Program-made: the position numbers and the translations under genes
Assembly: GCA_020634495.1 (NCBI GenBank)
Contig: JACKBR010000002.1
Location: 124,001-188,000 of the forward strand
Direction of reading: 5' to 3'
DNA from: Ardenticatenaceae bacterium
GTDB lineage: Bacteria; Chloroflexota; Anaerolineae; Promineifilales; Promineifilaceae
DNA length: 64,000 nt
The notes under the pieces: model-generated
Databases searched by the model: none
What the model saw: the letters and a program-made list of their open reading frames with translations, nothing else
What the model was told of the DNA's origin: nothing
Part shown: in pieces, positions 1 to 9,900 of the stretch
Layout of the letters: each line of letters opens with the position of its first letter
How positions within the stretch are numbered: the first letter of the stretch is position 1

Positions 1-1060
1 CCAGCACATTGGTAACATCTCGAGCGGCTTGTTGTATAGCAGGATTCGTGTCGAGCATAGCTATTCGGTCGCAAAACTCGCCAATATCCCATAGAGTCAA
101 ATGGTAAAAATTGGCTAGGGTTCTGTTTTTTGCCTCCCAAACCCAAAATTTTGCCTGCGGCATATGATCAGCAAGTGTTTTGGCGAGCTTGTCTAGCGTG
201 ATGAGAATTTCTTGGAATCGGCCAAGGTTAAGGGCCGATTGGGTTACCGTTTTGTTTGGATAGTTTTGTTCATAAAACGCTATATAGTCATTGACTAGAA
301 ATGAAGCTAGTTGGATTGTATTGAGTGAAGGGTCCTGCGCAACTCTTTCTAAGAACCGATCATACGGCCAACCATCGTTCGGCTCATTTTCCTCTGAAGC
401 AACCAAGAATTTTGCATAATTTCGCACCTGATACGCGACTTCAATATTGCTCATTAGGCACGCGTCCATGCCTAAAATATCCAGTTTTTGTCCCAAAATG
501 TCTTTGATTTCATGGAGCACGCTGCCTAATTCAATAGTGTCAAGCGAGTGGCCAGTACCATCGTCAGAACATATTGCCCGTTCAGAGGCGGTTGGGAGAG
601 CCAAAATCTTTTCCATTGTCGTACGGAAAAAGAGCCTGCCCAAAGGAGATGCAGAGCGTTCGCTTGCTTCCCGTACGTTGTAGTCAGCTGTTCCAATTTT
701 GTGGGCAATGCGATCGATTTCTGTTGGTGACCATCCGGAACCATGGTTCCAAAGAACTAACGCATAACGTTTCGCCGGATAATTCTGTTTGACCCATTTA
801 ACAAAGTCGATCAAAACTGCGGGATCGCCTGAATCTGTTTCTCCCAATTCAACAATATGCTCACTAATGCCATCTTTTTGAATGTGAAAGCGACGCGTAC
901 CTTGGTTGCCTGCGTTGTCAAATTCTGCTAGGACATTAACATCATCAGTTGAACCGATTTGACGCATTTCTTCTAAATCGCGCTCACCTGCTGAAGATAG
1001 ATTATTATCTCCTGCTAAATATATCATAATGGTCCACTCAAGCAGATTTTTTCCAGGCAT
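1..1060 (-). CDS. Clostripain-family (peptidase C11) cysteine protease, 3' end outside window
   Basis: The reverse strand is open from an ATG at 1060 to the window edge, giving 353 residues without a stop. GGAGGAATT lies just before the ATG, which fixes the start. The catalytic dyad of the C11/clostripain family is visible: His106 in LVLWNHGSGW and Cys201 in LGMDACLMS. The N-terminal WTIMIYLAGDNNLSS is also typical of the family, whose members cut after basic residues. No signal peptide is seen, so this form is probably cytoplasmic or exported by another route. It follows the LysM lipoprotein gene by 54 bp on the same strand, at the distal end of the tail-like operon, so it could be a cargo protein or an independent gene; that link is inference. 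The family call is firm. Confidence 0.9.
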   Translation of the reverse strand, partial: MPGKNLLEWTIMIYLAGDNNLSSAGERDLEEMRQIGSTDDVNVLAEFDNAGNQGTRRFHIQKDGISEHIVELGETDSGDPAVLIDFVKWVKQNYPAKRYALVLWNHGSGWSPTEIDRIAHKIGTADYNVREASERSASPLGRLFFRTTMEKILALPTASERAICSDDGTGHSLDTIELGSVLHEIKDILGQKLDILGMDACLMSNIEVAYQVRNYAKFLVASEENEPNDGWPYDRFLERVAQDPSLNTIQLASFLVNDYIAFYEQNYPNKTVTQSALNLGRFQEILITLDKLAKTLADHMPQAKFWVWEAKNRTLANFYHLTLWDIGEFCDRIAMLDTNPAIQQAARDVTNVL

Positions 1061-1114
1061 AATAATTCCTCCAATAAATTAACAGCTCTAAATTGGTTAA
1101 AGCGTGAAAATATG

Positions 1115-3277
1115 CTATTGCTTTGTCAACTCCTGTGGGAGCCCCCCAATTGCTATTTGACAGATGAGGATACCATTTAAGAAATAACTGCAATTAGTTG
1201 TATTATTTAGAGTGAATGAAACCATTGTTGCATAATTTGCCCAATTAGTTATTTGGATGGATCCATTTTCAATCTGGCTCAGTTGGCAATTATTGTTATT
1301 ATTTGTATACCTTATAAACTCTCCTGCCTGTGTGAAAGTTAATGCATGCCAAATGGGCGAGCATACGTAACCAATAGTCCCCCCTATGTCCATACCATTC
1401 CATTGACCTTCAAGTAGTTGTCCTAGAGTGACGTTAACTGGATAAAGCGTTGTTTGGCCTTCAAAAATGGTGATTGAAGTAGATGTATAGTTCCAAAGCT
1501 CTTCATTATTAAACCCAAATCCAATCCCAACATAAAGACTATAGGTGCCTGGGGCAAGGGAGACTTCACCACTTTCACTTGGTATGAGATAAGTATTTGC
1601 AAGCTGTTGCTGGCCATTGATCCTTATATCAATAAGGTCATAGTTAGTTTCGTTTATTATTTTCAGAACCCCACCAGGTAACGGTAATGTGCTTACAGTA
1701 GCAACATTTGATTCAAGATTGCCAGCATCGTTAAAAGCCTGAATGTAGAATTTATATTCTGTTCCGGATTGCAATGCTGTAATAGGTTCACTAGTAAGAT
1801 CGGCTGGGAGTGTACCAAGTTTCCAAAATCCTGGAGTTCCACTAACTCCCATAAAAACATGGTAGCCATCTTCACCCGCAATGTCATTCCATTGCAGATT
1901 AATTACAGTACTAGATTGGGGTGTAGCGGTAAGCGTTAGCGTTCCTTCTGGTGGTTCGCCGCCTGGGTCAGGCTCAGTCGTTGCTGTGGTCTCATTAGAC
2001 TGGTTTGTACCCCAACTGTTGAAAGCTTCAACAAAGAATTGATACGTTGTTCCTGCTTGCAAGCCCTCAATCGGTTCACTTGTCTGATTAGCCGGAAGAG
2101 TACCAAGCAGTTGCCAATCTGTTGCACCACTTAATCTCATGAAAACACGATAGCCATCTTCACCCGCAATGTCATTCCATTGTAGATTAATCACAGTACT
2201 GGATTGGGGTGTAGCGGTAAGCGTTAGCGTTCCTTTTGGTGGTTCGCCGCCTGGGTCAGGCTCAGTCGTTGCTGTGGTCTCATTAGACTGGTTTGTACCC
2301 CAACTGTTGAAAGCTTCAACGAAGAATTGATACGTTGTTCCTGCTTGCAAGCCCTCAATCGGTTCACTTGTCTGATTAGCCGGAAGAGCACCAAGCAGTT
2401 GCCAATCTGTCGCACCACTCAATCTCATATAAACGCGATAGCCATCTTCACCCGCAGTGTCGTTCCATTGCAGATTAATCACAGTGCTGGATTGGGGTGT
2501 AGCGGTAAGCGTTAGCGTTCCTTCTGGTGGATCGCCGCCTGGGTCTGGCTCAGTCGTTGCTGTGACCTCACTAGACTGGTTTGTACCCCAACTGTTGAAA
2601 GCTTCAATGTAGAATTGATACGTTGTTCCTGCCTGTAAATCAAAGATTGGCACACCAATACTATTAGCAGCAACAGCACCAAGCTGTTGCCAATCTTCCG
2701 CACCACTCAATCTTATATAAACGTGATAACCATCTTCACCCGCAATGTCATTCCATTGCAGGGTTATCACAGTACTGGATTGGGGTGTAGCGGTAAGCGT
2801 TAGTGTTCCTTGAGGGGGCTCATTTGGCGGTGATGGATCCTCAGTAGGGATTTGAAGCGTTTGTCCAGCATAGATTAGTTCAGGTGAGGTAATCTCCGGA
2901 TTTGCAGCCATTATTGCCTCCACCGTTGTGTTACACAGGCGGGCAATAGAAAAAAGGGTTTCCCCCCATTTCACAACATACGAAACTGTATTTGCAGTTG
3001 ATGCTTGAGCGGGATTGATATTATTTATCACAGCATCACTTTCCAGGAGCACAGGATTTGATGGCGACACATCCAAATCTTCTGAAGGTTCAACAATAGA
3101 TTGATTGCTTGGAACAGCACTAATAGAAGGGGTTTCCACTCCCTCTGCTACGCTTATATCATTAACATTTGTTAAAGTTGCGGGTAAAGTGGTGGCTTCT
3201 GGAGAGCTATCGGAACAACCCAAAATTAGAAATAGGAACGGAATTATTGCAAGGTGTAAAGAGACTGACTTAAACAT
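1115..3277 (-). CDS. LysM and fibronectin type III repeat lipoprotein
   Basis: I place the start at the ATG at 3277 (GGAGGAATGTA before it) rather than 13 codons upstream, because it gives a clean lipoprotein signal: a hydrophobic stretch followed by the lipobox LILGC. After a Ser/Pro-rich linker there is one LysM domain (YVVKWGETLFSIARLCN ... AGQTLQIP), which binds peptidoglycan or chitin-like glycans. Four FnIII-like domains of about 96 residues follow, each starting GTLTLTATPQSSTV, then a C-terminal domain of about 170 residues that I do not recognise. Predicted location is the cell surface, lipid-anchored. It lies between the holin-like gene and the clostripain gene. A scaffold or surface-binding role is inference. 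Confidence 0.85.
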   Translation of the reverse strand: MFKSVSLHLAIIPFLFLILGCSDSSPEATTLPATLTNVNDISVAEGVETPSISAVPSNQSIVEPSEDLDVSPSNPVLLESDAVINNINPAQASTANTVSYVVKWGETLFSIARLCNTTVEAIMAANPEITSPELIYAGQTLQIPTEDPSPPNEPPQGTLTLTATPQSSTVITLQWNDIAGEDGYHVYIRLSGAEDWQQLGAVAANSIGVPIFDLQAGTTYQFYIEAFNSWGTNQSSEVTATTEPDPGGDPPEGTLTLTATPQSSTVINLQWNDTAGEDGYRVYMRLSGATDWQLLGALPANQTSEPIEGLQAGTTYQFFVEAFNSWGTNQSNETTATTEPDPGGEPPKGTLTLTATPQSSTVINLQWNDIAGEDGYRVFMRLSGATDWQLLGTLPANQTSEPIEGLQAGTTYQFFVEAFNSWGTNQSNETTATTEPDPGGEPPEGTLTLTATPQSSTVINLQWNDIAGEDGYHVFMGVSGTPGFWKLGTLPADLTSEPITALQSGTEYKFYIQAFNDAGNLESNVATVSTLPLPGGVLKIINETNYDLIDIRINGQQQLANTYLIPSESGEVSLAPGTYSLYVGIGFGFNNEELWNYTSTSITIFEGQTTLYPVNVTLGQLLEGQWNGMDIGGTIGYVCSPIWHALTFTQAGEFIRYTNNNNNCQLSQIENGSIQITNWANYATMVSFTLNNTTNCSYFLNGILICQIAIGGLPQELTKQ
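1690..2818 (-). repeat. Four FnIII-coding direct repeats with 288-bp period
   Basis: The stretch GCGGTAAGCGTTAG recurs at exact 288-bp steps near 1926, 2214, 2502 and 2790. The two middle copies are nearly identical at the DNA level (about 1936-2130 against 2224-2418), which points to recent duplication or gene conversion. Confidence 0.85.
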
Positions 3278-3515
3278 TACATTCCTCCAAGTATGGCAAA
3301 TCAGGAATTTTTTCATCCTTGCCTTGACAAGGTGAGAGAAATCAAATCACTACACCTTGTTGCTAGGGGCAGTGAGCCCAATATCCATATTGTTTTGTTG
3401 ATACTAAATGATAATCAAGATCGTTTGGTTTCGGTGATGCTATTGATAATTAACGCAACTATAGGTTTTGTGAGGTATGAATGATAGCTTTTACAGCAAC
3501 TGACGTGACACCGTC

Positions 3516-4385
3516 TTATATTGAAGAAGCTAATCTTAAGGCAGTCGAGATGTCATTTGCGGTTGCGTTAAGCCCTCGTTTGGCTGCTTCGGTAATGAGC
3601 CAAGCTGTCGCCACATCAAGGCTTACATTGCCGCCAGGAGTATCGGATTGTATTCGAAGCCGTCCCAAATCATTTAACTCCTGAGCAAAGTTTACAGCGA
3701 GTTGAGCCAGTGCTGTTAACTGAACTTGAACAGGGCGATCATCAACTGGAATGTCGGGCCGTATTCCTAATTCCGATTGTGATTGAATGCGTTTTACCAA
3801 TGCTGCCCTTACCCATATTAAGGCTTCATCACGATCTAAAGAACCACCCCTTTCGGACACAAACTTCGTGATGAGCCAATCGGCTGCTAAGTTAATAATA
3901 TAGGTTGTGTAATCCATGTCAGCCTGAGGAACAATTAGCCCTTCTTGTTCCAAAGTTTGAACAATGATGATAGCCTTTTCTGCCCACTGTTCTAATTTGC
4001 TCGATACCTGAACTCCGCCCACCCGTTTTTGAAACTCAGATGCGATCCAGCTACGGGCCTCAGCGTCACTTATCGTAATGCCGTTTCGTTTCAACTCGCC
4101 TTCTAGCCAATCTCCAGCGGCATAAAGTTTCCTGGCGCCGCCAACGATATCCGGTGGCAGTTCGAGTGTGGCCGCAATTTCATCCAAATGCCCTTGCTTG
4201 TCCAGGTTTTCAATATAATCAATCGCTGTATTAGAAAGATTAACTATCGCGGCCAATTCGTGTTCCCGGGCGGTGCCTTTAACATAGGTTCGCAAGAACC
4301 AGGTTAGCAAGATTGGAATAACAACAATGAGAATCTGTGTTAGCAGATCAATAAGGTCTTTGTTTGAAGAGATTATTTCTGTCAT
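3516..4385 (-). CDS. Holin-like membrane protein (LLH superfamily-like)
   Basis: This 289-aa protein has one N-terminal membrane segment (about residues 11-32, ILIVVIPILLTWFLRTYV), then two helical soluble modules. The segment LYAAGDWLEGELKRNGI followed by ISDAEARSWIASEF is close to the motif of phage holins of the LLH/superfamily 6 type, and a related second copy may follow (AADWLITKFVSERGGSL ... DEALIWVRAALVKRI). Classic LLH holins are about 110-140 aa, so this is long. The start has AAAGGGGAA upstream. In a tail-particle operon such a protein could help release particles or anchor them at the membrane; this is inferred from position and family resemblance. Confidence 0.6.
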   Translation of the reverse strand: MTEIISSNKDLIDLLTQILIVVIPILLTWFLRTYVKGTAREHELAAIVNLSNTAIDYIENLDKQGHLDEIAATLELPPDIVGGARKLYAAGDWLEGELKRNGITISDAEARSWIASEFQKRVGGVQVSSKLEQWAEKAIIIVQTLEQEGLIVPQADMDYTTYIINLAADWLITKFVSERGGSLDRDEALIWVRAALVKRIQSQSELGIRPDIPVDDRPVQVQLTALAQLAVNFAQELNDLGRLRIQSDTPGGNVSLDVATAWLITEAAKRGLNATANDISTALRLASSI

Positions 4386-4483
4386 GATTTTCCCCTTTGG
4401 AACCTGAGACGGTTTACTTCCATGACCAAGGACCGCATCAGGCTTTGCTTTTTCTGTTCAGCCAAACCGGTTGCATTTTTTAT

Positions 4484-6901
4484 CTACGAAACTAACAGTT
4501 CTTTGATTTCGATCATGACTTCTGGTGCCAATTCGGCTTTGCCACCGGGAAAGCGACTCATATGAAAGACAATGCCGTTTTCATCAAAGCGAACTAGCTC
4601 AACATTAAACATGCGGTTGAGTGTTGTGGGGTGGTCGTGCACGGTCATGGCTTGAACGATGTATTTTTCCTTTTGTGATGCAGCATAATGGTTAAAGGTC
4701 AGTTGCACACGGCCGTTATGGGCATCAATATTTGTTACTCTTAATCCACCGAGAACAGGAAATGTATTGTTGACAGATTGTAGACTTACCCGGCCAGCCG
4801 CTCTGGTAACGATTTGCGTTGCTGGGGGCAAATCTGCCTGGGTAATAAAAGGATTGGTGCCGCTGGGGTTGCCCGCAGCATGAACGGCCGCTTCCTCATT
4901 TGGCGTAAGTTGCGGATTGGTCTCTGAAGGCAAGGCACTCTTAGTAATAAAGGGGTTGCCTTTGTTCGGATTGTCGGCAGCAACCAGAGCCGCGACCTGT
5001 TCGGCATTTAGCTGGGGTTGGGGCAGCGCCGCTTTGGTGATGAACGGATTGCCTTTATTGGGGTTGTTCGCAGCGTCGATGGCCGCCTCTTGTTCAACGG
5101 TTAATTGAGGTTGGGGCAACCCACTTTGGGTAATAAAGGGATTGCCTTTGTTTGGATTGTCGGCGGCGTCAATTGCAGCTTCCTGTTCAGTGGTTAACTG
5201 GGGGTGAGGCAGGGCGCTGTGGGTGATAAACGGATTACCTTTGTTAGGGTTGTCGGCAGCATCAAGGGCTGCTTCCTGCTCGCTCGTCAGCTGGGGTTGG
5301 GGCAGGGCGCTATGGGTGATAAACGGATTACCTTTGTTAGGGTTGTCGGCAGCATCAAGGGCTGCTTCTTGCTCGCTCGTCAGCTGGGGTTGGGGCAGGG
5401 CGCTTTGGGTGATAAATGGATTGCCTTTGTTGGGATTGTACGCAGCATCAAGGGCTGCTTCCTGTTCCTCTGTCAACTGAGGTTTAGGCAAGGCATTCTG
5501 GGTAATAAACGGGTTTGTCCCGCTGGGGATATTGGCGGCGTCAATTGCAGCCTCTTGTTCTGGTGTCAACTGTGGTTTGGGCAAGGCGCTTAAGGTTATA
5601 AATGGATTACCCTGGCTTGGCGTGTCCGCGGCATCAACTGCTGCCTCCTGTTCTGGCGTAAGCTGGGGTCTAGGCAAGGCACGTTGGGTGACAAATGGAT
5701 TCTCACGAGTTGGACTGTCGGCCGCATCAACGGCCGCTTTTTGTTCCGGTGATAGCTGTGGGTCCGGCAAATCGTTCTCAGTCAGGAACGGGTTTTCACT
5801 GTTGGGGGCATTGGCTGCGTCAACGGCCGCCTTTTGTTCCGGCGACAGCTGTGGGTCCGGCAAATCGTTCTCAGTCAGGAACGGATTGTCACTGTTGGGA
5901 GCATTGGCCGCATCAACGGCCGCTTTTTGTTCCCGTGACAGCTGTGGGTCCGGCAAATCGTTCTCAGTCAGGAACGGATTGTCACTGTTGGGAGCATTGG
6001 CCGCATCAACGGCCGCTTTTTGTTCCCGTGATAGCTGTGGGTCCGGCAAATCGTTCTCAGTCAGGAACGGATTGTCACTGTTGGGAGCATTGGCCGCATC
6101 AACGGCCGCTTTTTGTTCCGGCGACAGCTGTGGGTCCGGCAAATCGTTCTCAGTCAGGAACGGGTTTTCACTGTTGGGGGCATTGGCTGCGTCAACGGCC
6201 GCCTTTTGCTCTGGCGACAGCTGCGGTTCGGGTAAGTCGTTCTCAGTTAAGAACGGATTTTCACCATTGGGGGCATTGGCCGCATCAACGGCCGCCTTTT
6301 GCTCCGGCGACAGCTGTGGGTCCGGCAAATCGTTCTCAGTCAGGAATGGATTTTCACCATTGGGCGCGTTGGCCGCGTCAACAGCCGCCTTTTGTTCCGG
6401 CGACAGCTGGGGTTCCGGCAAGGTGCTCTGAGTGACGAACGGATTCTCGCCATTTGGATTGTCGGCGGCAGCCATAGCTGCCCGGTGTTCAGGCGAGGGG
6501 AGCCCATCATCGATATCCAGAAAAAGTTGAGATAGGTCCCCGGGCCATGCCTCCATGCCGTTAAAAAGCAGCGGTTCGCCTGTAGCGGGTAGACAGTAAC
6601 CACGGGCTGGTGTGACCGTCCAAACAATCAGCCGAAAAACGTCTGTTTGCCCTGCTTTCGTCACAATCAATGTAATGACAAAAGCGCCAGCGCTGTTTAA
6701 GGCAAGTAAAGTCTCCGCCTGATTGGAATTTTCCAGGTTGAATTCAGCGTCGGGTGGTGAGCTGGCAACCTCCCACGAATATATTTCGGCTGTCGGATCG
6801 TTCGCCTGAAGGGTGACCTGGCTGCCAATCGTTACTTTTTGATTGCCCGTTTGACCATTTAGCGTGAATTTTGCTGAACATGTGTGCGTTACGGCCGTCA
6901 T
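4484..6901 (-). CDS. Tandem-repeat tail/fibre-like protein (18 x 31 aa)
   Basis: This 805-aa protein starts at an ATG with AGGAGA upstream. Residues 1-130 look like an Ig-like beta-sandwich (AGAFVITLIVTKAG). Residues about 133-695 are 18 tandem units of about 31 aa with the pattern LxPEQKAAVDAANxPNxxNPFxTxxxLPxPQ. The C-terminal 110 residues are a beta-rich domain. EQxAAxDAANxPNxxNPF units resemble modules I associate with phage and contractile-particle structural proteins, so a fibre or spacer role is likely. No enzyme motif is seen. It lies between the glycosyltransferase fusion and the holin-like gene. It is predicted soluble and acidic. Confidence 0.6.
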   Translation of the reverse strand: MTAVTHTCSAKFTLNGQTGNQKVTIGSQVTLQANDPTAEIYSWEVASSPPDAEFNLENSNQAETLLALNSAGAFVITLIVTKAGQTDVFRLIVWTVTPARGYCLPATGEPLLFNGMEAWPGDLSQLFLDIDDGLPSPEHRAAMAAADNPNGENPFVTQSTLPEPQLSPEQKAAVDAANAPNGENPFLTENDLPDPQLSPEQKAAVDAANAPNGENPFLTENDLPEPQLSPEQKAAVDAANAPNSENPFLTENDLPDPQLSPEQKAAVDAANAPNSDNPFLTENDLPDPQLSREQKAAVDAANAPNSDNPFLTENDLPDPQLSREQKAAVDAANAPNSDNPFLTENDLPDPQLSPEQKAAVDAANAPNSENPFLTENDLPDPQLSPEQKAAVDAADSPTRENPFVTQRALPRPQLTPEQEAAVDAADTPSQGNPFITLSALPKPQLTPEQEAAIDAANIPSGTNPFITQNALPKPQLTEEQEAALDAAYNPNKGNPFITQSALPQPQLTSEQEAALDAADNPNKGNPFITHSALPQPQLTSEQEAALDAADNPNKGNPFITHSALPHPQLTTEQEAAIDAADNPNKGNPFITQSGLPQPQLTVEQEAAIDAANNPNKGNPFITKAALPQPQLNAEQVAALVAADNPNKGNPFITKSALPSETNPQLTPNEEAAVHAAGNPSGTNPFITQADLPPATQIVTRAAGRVSLQSVNNTFPVLGGLRVTNIDAHNGRVQLTFNHYAASQKEKYIVQAMTVHDHPTTLNRMFNVELVRFDENGIVFHMSRFPGGKAELAPEVMIEIKELLVS
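4816..6505 (-). repeat. 93-bp tandem repeat array, about 18 copies
   Basis: The DNA encoding the 31-aa units is itself repetitive. Copies between about 5700 and 6420 are almost identical (CGGCAAATCGTTCTCAGTCA recurs every 93 bp), while those at the 4.8-5.6 kb end have diverged. This gradient suggests recent expansion at the N-terminal side by slippage or unequal recombination. Confidence 0.9.
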
Positions 6902-6980
6902 TTTTATCTCCTATTTAATTTAGCTTTTTGCGTCAACTTCTGTTCTTACAGCAGGAACCATAGTTGGTCGTTCTGCAAAT

Positions 6981-9900
6981 TTAGGGTTGAGCCAGGGCTT
7001 CATAAAATGACCAATCATCGCCTATAAGGGCCTTTATTTCTGCAACGGGAAACGCGTGCCAACGTTCGCTAGCACTATTTTTGGGTGCAGTATTTTGCCC
7101 ATGAATGATATCGACCAGGAAATTTACTGCCTGTAAACGGAAATTTTTCGCAGCCGGATCGCTGCGCACAAAGCGGATTTCGTCGCCCAAATTTATGTCG
7201 GGGAAGGGGTTTCGTTCCCAATAGGCGCGGCTGAAGCAGAGCGTACTGCCCAATATCCATGGCTGTGTTCCAGACGGTCGTACACTATGCCAGGCTGCCT
7301 GCTTAAGCACGTCATAATGCAGGTAATGCTCCGGGCCACAGAAATCGGCCTCATGCTTTAACAAGGCTGCTGCCTGATAGCTAAGGCGCCAGGGAGCCAT
7401 CCACACGTCATCCTCCCACCGAACCAGGATATCGCCTCCAGACCTGTCGCCGCCAATGTTCATTTTTGTGCCAATGGTCAACCGATCATCTAACCGATGA
7501 TAATGAATGCGCTCATCTTCCGGTACCAGCGCCTCTATTGATTCTGTCCCATCGTCTATGATAATCAGCTCACGATTGGGGTAATCCTGACGTAGGAAAT
7601 ATTGAATTGCCTGGTGGGCAAAGCGAGGCCGGTTAAAAGTGGGCATAATGCACGACACCAAGGGAGCCTGCCGCGCTGTTGCGGACATCATTTGTTCCTT
7701 GGCGGTCGAAATAAGATGAGAGGCCATCTCTTGAGATACACCTCTTAACCCGTTGGCCACTGCTTCTAGGTCTGCTTCGGCTAGTTTGGCCATCGAACCG
7801 AACCCTAACTGTTCAAGATTTTCGGCGCGGGCTGGCCCGATGCCTGAAATGGCGGTCAGCGGTGGCGTGGCTATTTCTTCTACAGATAGCCCAGCCAGAC
7901 TGGCCCACTCAGTTGGCATCATAGGCAAAATGGCAGCCAGTTCTTCCTCCACAGGCAGAATGGGCGGCGGTGCGGCGGCCACACGAGCAACCTCAGGCAG
8001 GCTCACGCGCTCTACCGTGGTGGCGACGCGGCGCACAGCTGGTCGGGCGGAGATCGCCCGCGTCACGGTTCGCCCTCGGGTTGCCCGCCCACCTGGCTGC
8101 GTCAATACGGCGCCGCAGTCAGAACATTTGCCTTTGGTTGCCGGGCGGCCAGCAGACGTTTTTGTTGGCTGCGGATCGTTTAGATGTTTCTCGCCACCGC
8201 AGCAGGGGCAGTAACACTGGTCACCAGAACGGCTGCCTGGCTCCCGGCCCGGCGGTGTTGGCGTACAAAGCCCGGTTTCAGGGATGGGGGGGCGGCTGGC
8301 TGGGAGTGCATCCAAACAGACACGAAGATTGGTAACGGTTAATTCGCCTGGGGCGTGGGCCAAAAAATTCATTGGCACAGTGATTAGCTCGATTGGTACA
8401 AAGGAAATTTGGTTCACCGTGAGGGCGGTTCCTGGAGGTAATACAAGATGTAATTCGGCTTCAACGGCTGTTGCTGGTACTGCACTCCTCAAAACTTGTT
8501 TATCTGGCCCAGTTGGATCAATTTCTAGAATCACAGTAGGACCAGCTGCTGCATCATCGATGGCAAACCAATGCAGCTCTAATCGAGGCGGTTGGTCGGT
8601 CGGCGATGTGACCCGGCCTTGAAATGAGAGGTTAAAGGATTGTTCGGGTGAGACAGGTATCGTTTGTACTAAGGCAAAAGAGGAAATGCTACTATTCCCT
8701 AACGACAGATTCCCATCTTGGTTGGATAGCGCCAACCCGGTGGCCCCCGTTGGTGACAATGTCCAGCTTGCCACTTCACCCGCTGGTCGGAAATTAAAGT
8801 CTCCGTTGACAATCGCTTCTTTGGTTGCCTGGAATGACACTTCGTCAACAATGGCTACACTTCTTTCAGCAGCTGTAAACCGTATCTCTGCCTGTGTGGC
8901 CCCAACCGGAGGCGTGAATTGTGCTTCATGAAGCACAATTTCAGGCAGAAAATGTTCTGCCTCCGTAGCTTGCGGCTTAAGGCGATGGGGGTTACTCTCG
9001 GTTTCCTTAACTTGCGGCTCAAAACGTCGTATTGGCACTTGGTCAATCCGATTGGAACCACATTCTGAACCAAACCAAAGAACCTCGGCAAACGCATCCC
9101 CTTCTAATGACGTGCCCCAGAAACTAAATCTATAATTACAATCAGGCGCAATAGGTATTACTTGCGACAGAGATGTTGCCTCTTGTAAAGTGTTTAGTGT
9201 AAAAGGTGAAACGCCCAGGACTCCGACTTGGTGAAAGGGATCAGAATAACAGAAAGGTAATAATGAACCGCTGGTTAATACCCACTCTTCAGGAACTTGG
9301 AGACCAATTATCAGATATCCGAGTGAGTTTCGTCTATCTCCAAGTGAATTGAAAATGGAATATAGTCGATCTCCTTGTGGTGAAAGTACGAACTTGGCAT
9401 CCTCGATTGCCTCATTTAAGTTGATTCTTTCGACTATCCTTTTGGAGGGAATGGAGACAATATTAATGGTTTGATTTCTTCCTATTGCCGTGTAGACACG
9501 CTGTCCATTTGGTGCAATGGCAATAGATGCTAGGGGAAAATCTGTAGCAGAAATAGAAGAGCTTCCCGGCAAAGAAATTGGTGAACCAACAAGCGATAAT
9601 GCGATTGTATCTATTATACTGATGCTATTTTCTTCAGCGTTAGCCACGACTGCCCACTTGCCATCAGGAGATAATGCTATTCCACGTGGTCGTGAGCCGA
9701 TTTGTAGCGGTGAAACTACTTCCTCCTTATGGGTGGTTAAATTAAATACATGGATATATCCTTTACTATCAACCGGATCGACCTCAGCTAACAAAGTGGC
9801 AAAAAGAAAGTCTGGTTGAGTTGATGATGAGTCTTCATCATCTTCTTCTGTTAGTTCTACAGGCTGAACAGTTACAAACAAACGGTTATTGGAATCTACG

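Noticed and set aside
5532..6431. Long plus-strand ORF of 299 codons within the repeat region
   Set aside because: It is the antisense reading of the 93-bp repeat array; its repeated MAASxAASCSG pattern is a by-product of the periodic DNA.
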